From positions 1 to 34,580 of the forward strand of contig JAIXRA010000156.1 of the NCBI GenBank assembly GCA_027485465.1: a DNA stretch of 34,580 bases. The letters run 5' to 3'. Below the pieces are notes generated by a model that was given only the letters and a program-made list of their open reading frames with translations, was not told the DNA's origin and made no database searches. The stretch is from Bacteroidota bacterium (GTDB taxonomy: Bacteria; Bacteroidota; Bacteroidia; UBA7662). Position numbers and translations under genes: made by a program. Positions 16,408 through 24,889 of this stretch are shown piece after piece; within the stretch, counting starts at the first letter, position 1, and each line of letters starts with the position of its first letter.

Positions 16408-18060
16408 TTAAGCTCGATTTTTCATGAGGGCACGAACCCCGTAAAGCAATCCAAAAAGCACCGTAAAAACACAAGACAAACGGCCCAGAACATCCCCGTA
16501 TTTTGCGTAAAGGGTGGGTTCGTTTCGCAATTGCAAGCGTCCCTGAACCACGCCCCGACGTCCCCAGCCCAGGGTATCCACGAATTCGCCCCGGTGATCG
16601 ATCAGGGCCGATATCCCGGTGTTGGCGGAGCGTATCATGGACCTTCGTTGTTCAATGCAGCGCAAACGGGCGTAGGCCAAATGCTGGCGATGACCGTCGG
16701 TTTCCCCCCACCATCCATCGTTGGTCATCACGGCCAATAGGTTGGCTCCATTGTTCACAAAGCCCCCGCAATAAGCCCCAAAAATAGATTCGTAACAAAT
16801 CATCGGCGCTACCTTGAGGGGGATGCGTTCGGAGCGACCCTGGACGATTGGATCTTTGGAAATCCAGCCCATCATCAAGGGGGTACGCTCCGCTTGGGTT
16901 CCGAGTTGTCCTGTCATCCCCCCCAAATCCACCGAAATCCAACGCGCTATGGCGTTAAAAACCATTGGGTAAGGTAGTTTCTCCACCCCAATAACCAATT
17001 TGGATTTGTGATAAAGAGCGGGCCATGTGTTGATATTGTGGGGCTCCGTTGAATCCACCGAACCCAAACCCAGCGCCGAATTGTAGAAGGTATAGGTGGG
17101 AGAACCGCTTCTTTGGCCATGCAATTGGACCACGCTGGCCCCTGTCATCAAGGCCAACCCCGGACGATTTCTAACATAATTCTGCAAAGTATCCAACCAC
17201 GGATTCTTAGGGGCCCCATCACCCAATACCCAATAATCCGGCAAGGCGGTTTCGGGCCATACGACCAGGCCGGTTCCCTCAAGCGAATCGGTGCATTTCA
17301 AGAAGATTCGCATTTGTTCGGCGTAAGTTGACGGCTCAAATTTGACCCGGTAAGGATCCAAATTGGGTTGAACGGCCAAGACCCGAATCGATGGCTCCTG
17401 GGTGTTTTCCCGGAACTTGGTGTTTTCCCGGAATTGGTAAAGGCCCACGGAAACCGCTGCTGGTATCAACAACCACAGCGCGGCCCATAACTTGGCTTGG
17501 CGCCTTTGCATCACCGTTTGGTAAAGCCAAAAATTAACCGACAAAATCCATAACGAACCTCCGGCGACCCCGGTCCACTCGTAATACTGAATCCACCAAG
17601 GATGATTGGCGGGGGCATGACCCAGGAGCATCCACGGGAAATCCAGATCGATGCGCTGATGCACATATTCCATCGCCAGCCAGGGACTCACCCAGGCCAG
17701 CCATTGCAACCAGACCTTCTTGTCGGTGGCCAAAGAACCCGCTTTTTGGAGCCATGCATAAAACATAACGGCCAAGGTGAGGTAGAGCGCATTGGCCACG
17801 ACTCCAGCCACTGCACCAATCAAAGCGGCCCGATAAACCCACCAAGTACTCAAACCAAAAGCCAAACAAGCAGCACCAAAAATCACCGGCAAAGGCCTGC
17901 GGGTATGATCCACCACCCACAACAAAGGGATCAAGGCTACCCAACTCAAGGGAAGGAAATCGTGGGGAGGGAAGGACAACCACCAAGCCAGGCCGGCTAG
18001 GCCCCCCAGAACCCAGGGAAAGAGACCAGGGGATATCCATCGGGCTATCATCGGATTCAT
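16408..18060 (-). CDS. lnt: Apolipoprotein N-acyltransferase
   Basis: 550 aa inner-membrane enzyme that adds the third acyl chain to lipoproteins. The N-terminal half has about six hydrophobic segments and FPWMLLGHAPANHPWWIQYYEWTG, a typical Lnt signature. The C-terminal half is the nitrilase-type domain with the catalytic Glu in VVWPETALP (about residue 270), Lys in the YHKSKLVIGVEK region (near 355) and Cys in MICYESIFG (near 422). NDGWWGETDGHRQHL and RSANTGISALID are also characteristic. The ATG at 18060 fits better than the TTG further upstream. An 18-base in-frame duplication (17401-17433) gives FRENTKFRENTQ just before the nitrilase domain. Confidence 0.95.
   Translation of the reverse strand: MNPMIARWISPGLFPWVLGGLAGLAWWLSFPPHDFLPLSWVALIPLLWVVDHTRRPLPVIFGAACLAFGLSTWWVYRAALIGAVAGVVANALYLTLAVMFYAWLQKAGSLATDKKVWLQWLAWVSPWLAMEYVHQRIDLDFPWMLLGHAPANHPWWIQYYEWTGVAGGSLWILSVNFWLYQTVMQRRQAKLWAALWLLIPAAVSVGLYQFRENTKFRENTQEPSIRVLAVQPNLDPYRVKFEPSTYAEQMRIFLKCTDSLEGTGLVVWPETALPDYWVLGDGAPKNPWLDTLQNYVRNRPGLALMTGASVVQLHGQRSGSPTYTFYNSALGLGSVDSTEPHNINTWPALYHKSKLVIGVEKLPYPMVFNAIARWISVDLGGMTGQLGTQAERTPLMMGWISKDPIVQGRSERIPLKVAPMICYESIFGAYCGGFVNNGANLLAVMTNDGWWGETDGHRQHLAYARLRCIEQRRSMIRSANTGISALIDHRGEFVDTLGWGRRGVVQGRLQLRNEPTLYAKYGDVLGRLSCVFTVLFGLLYGVRALMKNRA
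17401..17433 (-). repeat. In-frame 18-base-period direct repeat within lnt
   Basis: GGTGTTTTCCCGGAA occurs at 17401-17415 and 17419-17433, coding a repeated FRENT unit in the linker between the membrane and catalytic domains of Lnt. Confidence 0.8.
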
Positions 18061-18140
18061 ACTGCAAAAAACGGAGGAAGTCGTTTCCAAACCAAAGAAC
18101 ATCGGGTTGGTTTAAATCTTTGTAATTTGCACGAGTTCTT

Positions 18141-21100
18141 ATGAAAAACAATCAAAAAAGCCGATTTGGGCAAGCCCTTAGCCCCTCCACGATGAATATA
18201 TTCCTCCGGGGGGTCCTTGTTTTGGTCATTTCCACCATCGCGGCCGCTTACCCGAATCGGGTGGCTGCGGCGGCTGTTTTCTCGGAATCCGGCCCCTCGG
18301 TCTTTCGACTACCGCACCAAGGGGGGGTCTTGGAAATACCCATCCTGCCCACCGGTATCGGTGAAATGCGCCAACAATCGAAAGGCTGGGCGTCTTGGGA
18401 TGGACGCGTTTACCTGCTCATGGGTTGCAAGCGCTTGCCAACGGCCACGGAATGGGAAGCGCTTAACCAGGAAGGGCTGCGTTTTGAGGGGTATCTCCCT
18501 CCGCTGGGTTACTTTGTTTCGGCACCCGCAGATTTTAGTCAATCATTGTTAAAACAACTAATTTTACCAAAATCATCCATCCTTGCCATCGCCCCCGTTG
18601 ATCCTCTGCTGAAGCTGAGTCTATTTCTAATGGAGAACGGGTTTCCACGTTTGACGGTTGACTCCGACGGACGCGCCCTCCTCCATGTCACACTGCATCC
18701 GAGCGCATCGGTTGAAAATTGGACCAGAGAATTCAGCCTTGTTCCAGGCATTGAACTTGCCAAATCACCCCAAGGGCAGGACGGTATCGCCCTGCGATTG
18801 ACACCCAATCTTTTGCCAACCCTCCTGCAACACCCGGCTGTTCAATTCATTGAACCTGGAAGCCAGCCCGGAGAACCCGAGGATCGGGAAGCCCGCAGTC
18901 TGCACCGGGGTCACGCCATTGATAACCTTGTGATAGGCGGTCGTCGCTTTGATGGGGATAGCGTCGTTGTAGCGATCGCAGATGATGGCGCCATCGGTCC
19001 GCATATTGATTTTGCGGGGCGTGTCACGCAATACACGACCAATACCGCAGCAGCCAACACCCACGGGGATATGGTCGCCGGCATCTCCGTTGGCAACGGC
19101 AACCTCAATCCAACCCGCATCGGTGCGGCCACCAAGGCCTATTTGCACATGTACGGAATCTCCAGTTACCCCCATGTGAGCAATGCCGTGACCAACTTGA
19201 GCACCCTGGGGACCACCCTGACCTCCACCTCCTATTCCGAAGTCAACGGGGGTCTCTACAACAGCAGCGCCGTCAGCATCGATGCCCAATTGAACAGCAA
19301 CCCCTTGCTTATGCACGTTTTTTCTGCTGGCAATGCCGGAACCTCGGACCACGGGTACGGTGCCGGTTCCGGATGGGGGAACATTACCGGTGGTTACAAA
19401 GCCGGCAAAAATGTGATCGCCGTCGGCAATCTTCGTAACACGGATTCGCTCGAAAATTCATCGAGCCGAGGCCCGGCCAGCGATGGACGCATCAAACCCG
19501 ATATCAGCGCCAATGGTTACAACCAAATGTCCACCGGTCCCAACAATACCTACCAGGTGGGGGGTGGAACATCCGCTGCCTCGCCCAGCGTCATGGGAAC
19601 CCTCGCTCAAATTAGCCATGCCTACCGCAGCTTAAATCAAATCCGCCCTCCTGCCGCGCTCCTCAAAGCCGCCATCCTCAATACAGCCGAGGATCTTGGG
19701 AACCCCGGGCCGGATTTTCGCTTTGGTTGGGGCCGAATCAACGCCCTAAGGGCGGTGGATTTATTGCAGGACAATCGATACCAAACCGGCACCCTCAACC
19801 AGGGAGATAGCCAGAGTCTGGTCTTGGATATTCCACCCCTTACCCGGCAATTAAGGGTGATGCTCTATTGGGCGGACCGGGCTGGAGTCGCGAACGCTAC
19901 CAAGGCCCTCGTCAACAACTTGGATCTCCGCGTTCTATCTCCCGTTGGGACCGCGGTCTTGCCATTGGTTCTCAACCCAACACCGACCGTTGCAGCCCTG
20001 AGTGCCCCAGCTACTCCCGGTATCGATACCCTGAACAATGCAGAGCAGGTTCGCATCCTGAATCCTGCACCGGGGAATTACACGGTGCGCGTTCATGGGA
20101 CCGGAATTGCCCAAGGACCTCAAACCTATTGGTTGGTCTATGAATGGCATACCGATCAAATTATAGTGACCTATCCCATGGGCGGAGAGAGTTTTGTTAG
20201 CGGAGAGACGGAATTGATTCGCTGGGATGCAACCGGCAATACCGGAACCTTTACCGTCCAATGGAGCAATAACAACGGGCAAACCTGGTCGAACATCGCT
20301 TCCAATTTGGGGCCGAATGTTCGCCATACCTCTTGGGTTGTTCCTTCGACCACCGGTGGTCAATACAAAATCCGTGTTGTATCAGGCAGTCTAACGGGGG
20401 AATCCACCCAAACCTTCAGCGTAAGTCCTGCTGTAACGGGACTGGCCTTTGGCTATATCTGCCCCACCGAGCTGGGCTTGGTTTGGGCACCGGTGAGTGG
20501 AGCGGGTCGCTACATCGTGCACCGACTGGGGGCACGCACCATGGATTCCATCGGAACCACCACAGGAAGCAATTTTACGGTTACCGGAACCAATTTAACC
20601 TCCGAAGATTGGTATGCTATTACAGCCGTTGGGAACGCCAGCGCGTGGAGGGGTCGCCGCAGTCTAGCCGTTTCCAAACCTTTGAATACCACGACCGGTT
20701 GCCAAACCGCCCCGGTTGCCAATTTTGGAGGGTCCTCCCAACAAGCCTGCCTGAACCAAACGCTCACCCTGCTGGACCAAAGCCAAAACAATCCAACCAA
20801 CTGGCAGTGGACGATTGCTCCGGCTTCCTTTGTTTTTGTGAACAATACCAACGCCAACTCCCCCAATCCTCAAGTTCAATTTACCGCCAACGGCACCTAC
20901 ACGGTCACCCTGGTGGCGGGAAATAGTTACGGCTCCGATACGTTGAGCAGGCTTCAGTTTATCAGTGTGGGGCAGGGTCAGTCGCTACCGATTTCGGTTA
21001 ATTTTTCGGGGCTGGGTCTGCCGTCGGGTTGGGCTCTCCAAAACCCTGATTCGTCAACAACCTGGGTTTACCGCAGCGGTACCGGCCCTGGAGGAAGCAC

Positions 21101-22004
21101 CACCACCATGGCTTGGATTAATTTTTTTGCGTACAATGCCAGGGGTCAAGAAGACGGCATGGTGAGTCCCATCCTGGATTTGACCAATGCCAATCCACAG
21201 AACACCTGGTTAACTTTTGATGTGGCCTATGCCCCCTACAACACAACCTATGTGGATGGATTGCGGATTGATGTATCATCCGACTGCGGAACCACCTATA
21301 CCAACGGCATTTACAACAAAAGCGGCAGCAGCCTCGGAACCGTTCCGGCCAGCACGACGACCTTTACGCCCACAACGGCCGCCCAATGGCGCAAAGACAG
21401 TGTCAATCTGGGAGCCTATGCCGGTCAACGAATCCGCGTGCGATGGACCGCCATCAATGATTACGGTAACAATTTGTATTTGACGAATCTGCAATTGAGC
21501 AGCAGCGGGCAACCATCGGGTTTACCGGTCAGCGGTCGATTGGTCTATGCCAACAATACCCAAACATCCCTTAGCAATTCCTTGGTGATCCTCAAACAAA
21601 ACAACCAAGTCTTGGCCACCGATACCACCGACGCTTTGGGTCAATTCAATTTAGGATTCCGAGCCCCGGGATCCTACACCCTGGAGTACCTCACCTTCAA
21701 GCCTTGGGGCGGGGTGAATGCGACCGATGCCTTGGGAATTAACAGGCATTTTGGGAACTTGGCTCCTTTGGCGGGGTTGCCCTTGGTCGCCGCCGACGCC
21801 AATGCGTCCAATGCGGTGAATTCGACCGATGCACTGATGGTTTCAAGGCGTTTCTCGAACCAAATCAATGCCTTCCCCTTGGGCGATTGGGTTTGGGGCA
21901 CCTTGAACCTCAACCTCGTGAACGGCGGGTCCTATACCAATCTTCTCTTGCAGGGCCTCTGCAGCGGAGATGTCAATGGATCCTACGTACCTACCGGTCC
22001 CTAA
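18141..22004 (+). CDS. Secreted S8 subtilase with multi-domain adhesive tail and dockerin-like C terminus
   Basis: 1287 aa. An N-terminal signal segment ends near residue 45 and a prodomain-like region follows to about 260. The subtilase triad is D281 (VVVAIADDGAI), H308 (NTHGDMVAG) and S478 (GGGTSAASPSVMG), with oxyanion N398 in VFSAGNAG. The tail appears to hold a proprotein-convertase-like beta region (about 540-670), an Ig-like repeat (674-763), an FN3-like region (764-855), a PKD-like domain (858-944) and a choice-of-anchor-J/MAM-like domain (948-1122). It ends with a carboxypeptidase-regulatory-like domain (1127-1185) and two dockerin-like helices, NATDALGINRHF and NSTDALMVSRRF. The extreme end, SGDVNGSYVP, is not a standard type IX secretion sorting domain. 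Divergent from lnt; convergent with rsmI with a 19-base gap. Confidence 0.92.
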   Translation: MKNNQKSRFGQALSPSTMNIFLRGVLVLVISTIAAAYPNRVAAAAVFSESGPSVFRLPHQGGVLEIPILPTGIGEMRQQSKGWASWDGRVYLLMGCKRLPTATEWEALNQEGLRFEGYLPPLGYFVSAPADFSQSLLKQLILPKSSILAIAPVDPLLKLSLFLMENGFPRLTVDSDGRALLHVTLHPSASVENWTREFSLVPGIELAKSPQGQDGIALRLTPNLLPTLLQHPAVQFIEPGSQPGEPEDREARSLHRGHAIDNLVIGGRRFDGDSVVVAIADDGAIGPHIDFAGRVTQYTTNTAAANTHGDMVAGISVGNGNLNPTRIGAATKAYLHMYGISSYPHVSNAVTNLSTLGTTLTSTSYSEVNGGLYNSSAVSIDAQLNSNPLLMHVFSAGNAGTSDHGYGAGSGWGNITGGYKAGKNVIAVGNLRNTDSLENSSSRGPASDGRIKPDISANGYNQMSTGPNNTYQVGGGTSAASPSVMGTLAQISHAYRSLNQIRPPAALLKAAILNTAEDLGNPGPDFRFGWGRINALRAVDLLQDNRYQTGTLNQGDSQSLVLDIPPLTRQLRVMLYWADRAGVANATKALVNNLDLRVLSPVGTAVLPLVLNPTPTVAALSAPATPGIDTLNNAEQVRILNPAPGNYTVRVHGTGIAQGPQTYWLVYEWHTDQIIVTYPMGGESFVSGETELIRWDATGNTGTFTVQWSNNNGQTWSNIASNLGPNVRHTSWVVPSTTGGQYKIRVVSGSLTGESTQTFSVSPAVTGLAFGYICPTELGLVWAPVSGAGRYIVHRLGARTMDSIGTTTGSNFTVTGTNLTSEDWYAITAVGNASAWRGRRSLAVSKPLNTTTGCQTAPVANFGGSSQQACLNQTLTLLDQSQNNPTNWQWTIAPASFVFVNNTNANSPNPQVQFTANGTYTVTLVAGNSYGSDTLSRLQFISVGQGQSLPISVNFSGLGLPSGWALQNPDSSTTWVYRSGTGPGGSTTTMAWINFFAYNARGQEDGMVSPILDLTNANPQNTWLTFDVAYAPYNTTYVDGLRIDVSSDCGTTYTNGIYNKSGSSLGTVPASTTTFTPTTAAQWRKDSVNLGAYAGQRIRVRWTAINDYGNNLYLTNLQLSSSGQPSGLPVSGRLVYANNTQTSLSNSLVILKQNNQVLATDTTDALGQFNLGFRAPGSYTLEYLTFKPWGGVNATDALGINRHFGNLAPLAGLPLVAADANASNAVNSTDALMVSRRFSNQINAFPLGDWVWGTLNLNLVNGGSYTNLLLQGLCSGDVNGSYVPTGP

Positions 22005-22023
22005 TTTAAACGCACCCGGTCAT

Positions 22024-22764
22024 TTAGGCGTCCTCTTCGTTTTCGCGGGATTCAAACGCGTCCGGTCGAGCCTTGGCGCCCTCGATGACCAGCACCATTT
22101 CGCCCTTGGGCGGTCGTTGGGTACAGGCCGCCTCCAATTCCCCCAAGGACAAACGCAGGGTTTCCTGATGCAGTTTGGTGAGTTCCCTCGCCAAGCAAGC
22201 ACGACGCTCGGGGCCCAGAGCGGTTTTGAGCTCCCCAAGGGTCCGAAGAATCCGGTGAGGAGATTCGTACAAAATAACGGTCCGGCTTTCGGAACGTAGG
22301 CTTTCGATTCGGGTTTTGCGACCCTTTTTGAGGGGCAAAAAGCCTTCAAAAACAAATCGATCGCAAGGAAAACCCGACAAAAGCAAGGCCGGGATGAGCG
22401 CCGTTGGGCCGGGCAGAACATCCACCTCCAATCCTTGTTCTAACAATGCACGCACCAAGAGAAATCCGGGGTCCGAAACCCCGGGTGTCCCTGCATCCGA
22501 AACCAATACGATCGTCCGCCCGTTGCGAATTTGTTCCACAACCCTCGTTAACACGGCATGTTCATTGTGCGCATGGTAGGGCTGCAAGGGGGCGTTGATT
22601 CCCAAGAGTTTGAACAACAAACCCGTCCGTCGAGTATCCTCACAGAGGACCGCATCCGCACTGCGCAGAGCTTCGAGGCTGCGAACGGTTATATCCCCCA
22701 AGTTGCCCAAAGGGGTGGCCACCAGCAACAAACGTCCGCTTGATGCGGCAGACCCGGAGGTCAT
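22024..22764 (-). CDS. rsmI: 16S rRNA (cytidine-2'-O-)-methyltransferase RsmI
   Basis: 246 aa, SAM-dependent tetrapyrrole-methylase fold enzyme that methylates C1402 of 16S rRNA. Motifs: LLLVATPLGNLGDITVRSLEAL at the start (split here by the family SAM loop), CEDTRRTGLL, YHAHNE, VSDAGTPGVSDPG, VLPGPTALIPALLLSGF, FVFEGFLP and YESPHRILRTL. A short acidic tail ends the protein. The ATG at 22764 overlaps the purS stop in an ATGA, making it the last gene of the pssA-purS-rsmI trio. Confidence 0.96.
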   Translation of the reverse strand: MTSGSAASSGRLLLVATPLGNLGDITVRSLEALRSADAVLCEDTRRTGLLFKLLGINAPLQPYHAHNEHAVLTRVVEQIRNGRTIVLVSDAGTPGVSDPGFLLVRALLEQGLEVDVLPGPTALIPALLLSGFPCDRFVFEGFLPLKKGRKTRIESLRSESRTVILYESPHRILRTLGELKTALGPERRACLARELTKLHQETLRLSLGELEAACTQRPPKGEMVLVIEGAKARPDAFESRENEEDA

Positions 22765-23018
22765 TGTTCTTCGTGAATCCGAAAGTCAAAGGATTCCATG
22801 ACCATATTGGCCAGGAGTTCTCGGCAAGCCTTGGTGGTGATGGCCTCGGCCTCGGCACGATCAGCCGCCTCGAGGCGAAGGCGCAAATGCTTGCCAACCC
22901 GTACATCCTGCACATGGTTCAGGTTCAGGGCCGCCAATCCAGTCAGTACGGCTTTTCCCTGGGGATCCAGCAAAGCATCGTGCGGCATGATGTCAATTTC
23001 TGCAATAAATCGGGTCAT
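22761..23018 (-). CDS. purS: Phosphoribosylformylglycinamidine synthase subunit PurS
   Basis: 85 aa, the standard PurS length. It is the small bridging subunit that joins PurL and the glutaminase PurQ and helps pass ammonia between them. The start TRFIAEIDIMPHDALLDPQG and the block VLTGLAALNLNHVQDVRVGK followed by LRLEAADRAEAE fit the family (the usual pattern is V-x-LK-x-x-ILDPQG then V-x-x-VRxGK). The frame is open further upstream, but the ATG at 23018 overlaps the pssA stop in an ATGA and matches the family start. It supports the small PurL encoded at 10521-12818, though the two genes are 10 kb apart. Confidence 0.88.
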   Translation of the reverse strand: MTRFIAEIDIMPHDALLDPQGKAVLTGLAALNLNHVQDVRVGKHLRLRLEAADRAEAEAITTKACRELLANMVMESFDFRIHEEQ

Positions 23019-23800
23019 AGATATCGGGCGATAAAAAAGGAATATGGAAAATAAAAAAGCATAACAAAAAACAGTCCGGCCAAGCCGCCGGCCATAATAG
23101 CCACAGCACCCACGCCCAACAGGACCCAACGTGCTGCATTGACACGGGGTGCTCCACTTTCAAATTTCATCGAAAGCAGGGGCCAAGGAGATACCAATAA
23201 CCATGAACCCATCAAAGCTGCGACGGCCAAGTGCCAGGCCTCCAATCGTAACAAATACAAGGCGGGCCAAGTATCCAAGGCGCCCAAAAAACTCATCCAC
23301 AAGATGGCATGGGCCGGTGTTGGCAAACCCCGAAAAAAGCGACTGGAACCTTCTTCCAAATTAAAGCGAGCCAAACGCCAAGCTGAAGCCAGGGGGATCG
23401 CGGCAAAGGCAAGCAACCACCAACCCTCGGCATGGGATGGCCAGGGGGCCATGGGCCAGTACATCGGCCCTGTTCCATCGGTTGGCCAAGGCGAAGCCCC
23501 GTAGGATGGCAACAAACTGCGGGCATGGACCATGGCCAGGCAGGCGGGCAGAACCCCAAAGGAAACCAAGTCGGCCAAGGAATCCAGCTCCTTGCCCATG
23601 AGGCTGGGGGCCCGCAGCCATCGGGCCGCTGCTCCATCCCCAAAATCAAGCAAAGCGGCCAGAATGATCATCATCCATGCCCAGTCGTAGCCCCCGTTGA
23701 GTGCACCTACAATCCCCAGGCAGCCGCAAAGCAGGTTGGCCAAGGTCAGGGCATTGGGGACCGCAAAGCGGATGGCGCGCGGTATACGTTCTGGATTCAC
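23015..23800 (-). CDS. pssA: CDP-diacylglycerol--serine O-phosphatidyltransferase
   Basis: 261 aa membrane enzyme making phosphatidylserine from CDP-diacylglycerol and serine, the precursor of phosphatidylethanolamine. The CDP-alcohol phosphotransferase signature DGxxAR-x8-G-x3-D-x3-D is exact: D55, G56, A59, R60, G69, D73 and D77. The early VPNALTLANLLCGCLGI is the typical first membrane segment, and several others follow. The start is GTG 23800; no ATG precedes the conserved region. A TAATTTTG box ends four bases upstream. First gene of the trio with purS and rsmI. Confidence 0.94.
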   Translation of the reverse strand: MNPERIPRAIRFAVPNALTLANLLCGCLGIVGALNGGYDWAWMMIILAALLDFGDGAAARWLRAPSLMGKELDSLADLVSFGVLPACLAMVHARSLLPSYGASPWPTDGTGPMYWPMAPWPSHAEGWWLLAFAAIPLASAWRLARFNLEEGSSRFFRGLPTPAHAILWMSFLGALDTWPALYLLRLEAWHLAVAALMGSWLLVSPWPLLSMKFESGAPRVNAARWVLLGVGAVAIMAGGLAGLFFVMLFYFPYSFFIARYL

Positions 23801-23804
23801 TCCT

Positions 23805-23812
23805 CAAAATTA
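23805..23812 (-). promoter_or_regulatory. -7 box touching the pssA start (candidate)
   Basis: TAATTTTG matches TAnnTTTG and ends four bases before the GTG start. Use of this box would give a leaderless or nearly leaderless message. Confidence 0.4.
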
Positions 23813-23834
23813 AGCCCACCCCCTGCATCAAGGG

Positions 23835-24479
23835 ATGGGTCGTATTTTTGGCCTTCTTGATTTTTGGTACGTGATACGATTTCTTTTGTGCTTGGTTTTT
23901 TTGAACCTGGGGACCTATGGCAATGGCTCCGGAGCCTCTTTGCCCTGGCCATCCAACCCTATGGACTCCCTTTCGAACAGGCCCTGTTACCTCACTTGGC
24001 CGGATTCCCTATGCGAACCGACCACCTTACGAGGACTCATGGGCAAGATCCCCATCGAAGTCAACCGGGTTCAACGACCTGAATTGTACGCTATGCTTGC
24101 CAAATGGTCCAAATACCCTTACCGCTACGCCGGCCGTACCTCCCAAGGCATCGACTGCAGTGGTTTGGTTTGCGAAATCCAACGGACGGTTTACGGAAGG
24201 TCGTACAGCGGAGGCTCCGCCGATATCTACCCCAAACTCACCAAGATTCCCAAAGAAGAGCTCCAAGAGGGGGACATGGTTTTTTTTAAAATTCGAAAAA
24301 ACAAAATCTCCCATGTAGGGCTTTATCTAGGTAACAACCTCTTTTTGCACGCCACCACCAAAGCCGGGGTCATCGTATCCGACCTTGACGAAGAATATTA
24401 CCGCCGCCGTTACTTTGGTGCTGGCCGAGACCCCAAAGCCCCGACCTGCACCCCCCTTTACCTCCCCACGACTCCATGA
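23835..24479 (+). CDS. NlpC/P60 family cell-wall hydrolase
   Basis: 214 aa. The N-terminal hydrophobic stretch (about 13-27) looks like a signal peptide or anchor, so the enzyme likely acts on peptidoglycan in the periplasm. The C-terminal ~130 residues are an NlpC/P60 domain: Cys108 in GIDCSGLV, His160 in KISHVGLYLG and a third polar residue in FLHATT. Such enzymes cut peptide stems of murein. Two starts are possible: ATG 23835, or GTG 23871, which would give a cleaner signal peptide (IRFLLCLVFLNLG) and lies 20 bases after a TATTTTTG box. Its stop overlaps the thioesterase start in an ATGA. Confidence 0.9.
   Translation: MGRIFGLLDFWYVIRFLLCLVFLNLGTYGNGSGASLPWPSNPMDSLSNRPCYLTWPDSLCEPTTLRGLMGKIPIEVNRVQRPELYAMLAKWSKYPYRYAGRTSQGIDCSGLVCEIQRTVYGRSYSGGSADIYPKLTKIPKEELQEGDMVFFKIRKNKISHVGLYLGNNLFLHATTKAGVIVSDLDEEYYRRRYFGAGRDPKAPTCTPLYLPTTP
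23843..23850 (+). promoter_or_regulatory. -7 box inside the 5' end of the NlpC/P60 frame (candidate)
   Basis: TATTTTTG matches TAnnTTTG. Transcription from here would start near 23855 and exclude ATG 23835, favouring the GTG at 23871 as start. Diverges from the pssA box 30 bases away. Confidence 0.3.
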
Positions 24480-24889
24480 CACCCGAAGCCATTCTTGAAG
24501 CCGTCCGTGAATCCATGCGAGGAAATCTCTGCGAATCCCTGGGCATGGAAATCCTCCATGCCGAGATGGGCCAACTAAAGGCTCGAATGCCGGTCGACCA
24601 TCGAACGCGCCAACCATTTGGGCTGCTGCACGGCGGTGCCTCCGTTGCATTGGCCGAAACCCTGGGCAGCATTGGCGCCAATATGCTGGCCGGGAAAGGA
24701 CGTTATGCGGTAGGGATGGAAATTAATGCGAATCATTTGCGTGCCGTCCGAGATGGTTATGTTACAGGAACCGCCACCATTATCCACAACGGCCGCTCGA
24801 GCCAAGTTTGGGAAATTCGTGTTTGCGATGAACAAGATCAGCTTTGCTGCATCTCCCGCTTTACAGCCGCCCTACGCGACCAAGCATGA
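24476..24889 (+). CDS. menI: Hotdog-fold PaaI-type thioesterase, probable DHNA-CoA thioesterase (MenI)
   Basis: 137 aa, single hotdog domain of the PaaI/YbgC-related group that hydrolyses acyl- or aryl-CoA esters. The signature RQPFGLLHGGASVALAETLGS carries the HGG motif and the Glu expected as catalytic residue. GMEINANHLRAVRDGYVTG and the later SQVWEIRVCDEQDQLCCISR complete the fold pattern. It is fused by ATGA overlaps both to the NlpC/P60 gene before it and to menF after it. The men context makes 1,4-dihydroxy-2-naphthoyl-CoA the likely substrate; that assignment is inference from position plus family. Confidence 0.85.
   Translation: MTPEAILEAVRESMRGNLCESLGMEILHAEMGQLKARMPVDHRTRQPFGLLHGGASVALAETLGSIGANMLAGKGRYAVGMEINANHLRAVRDGYVTGTATIIHNGRSSQVWEIRVCDEQDQLCCISRFTAALRDQA

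Noticed and set aside
18115-18122. Promoter -7 box (AATCTTTG) before the subtilase
   Set aside because: One mismatch to TAnnTTTG and no -33 element; too weak to list.
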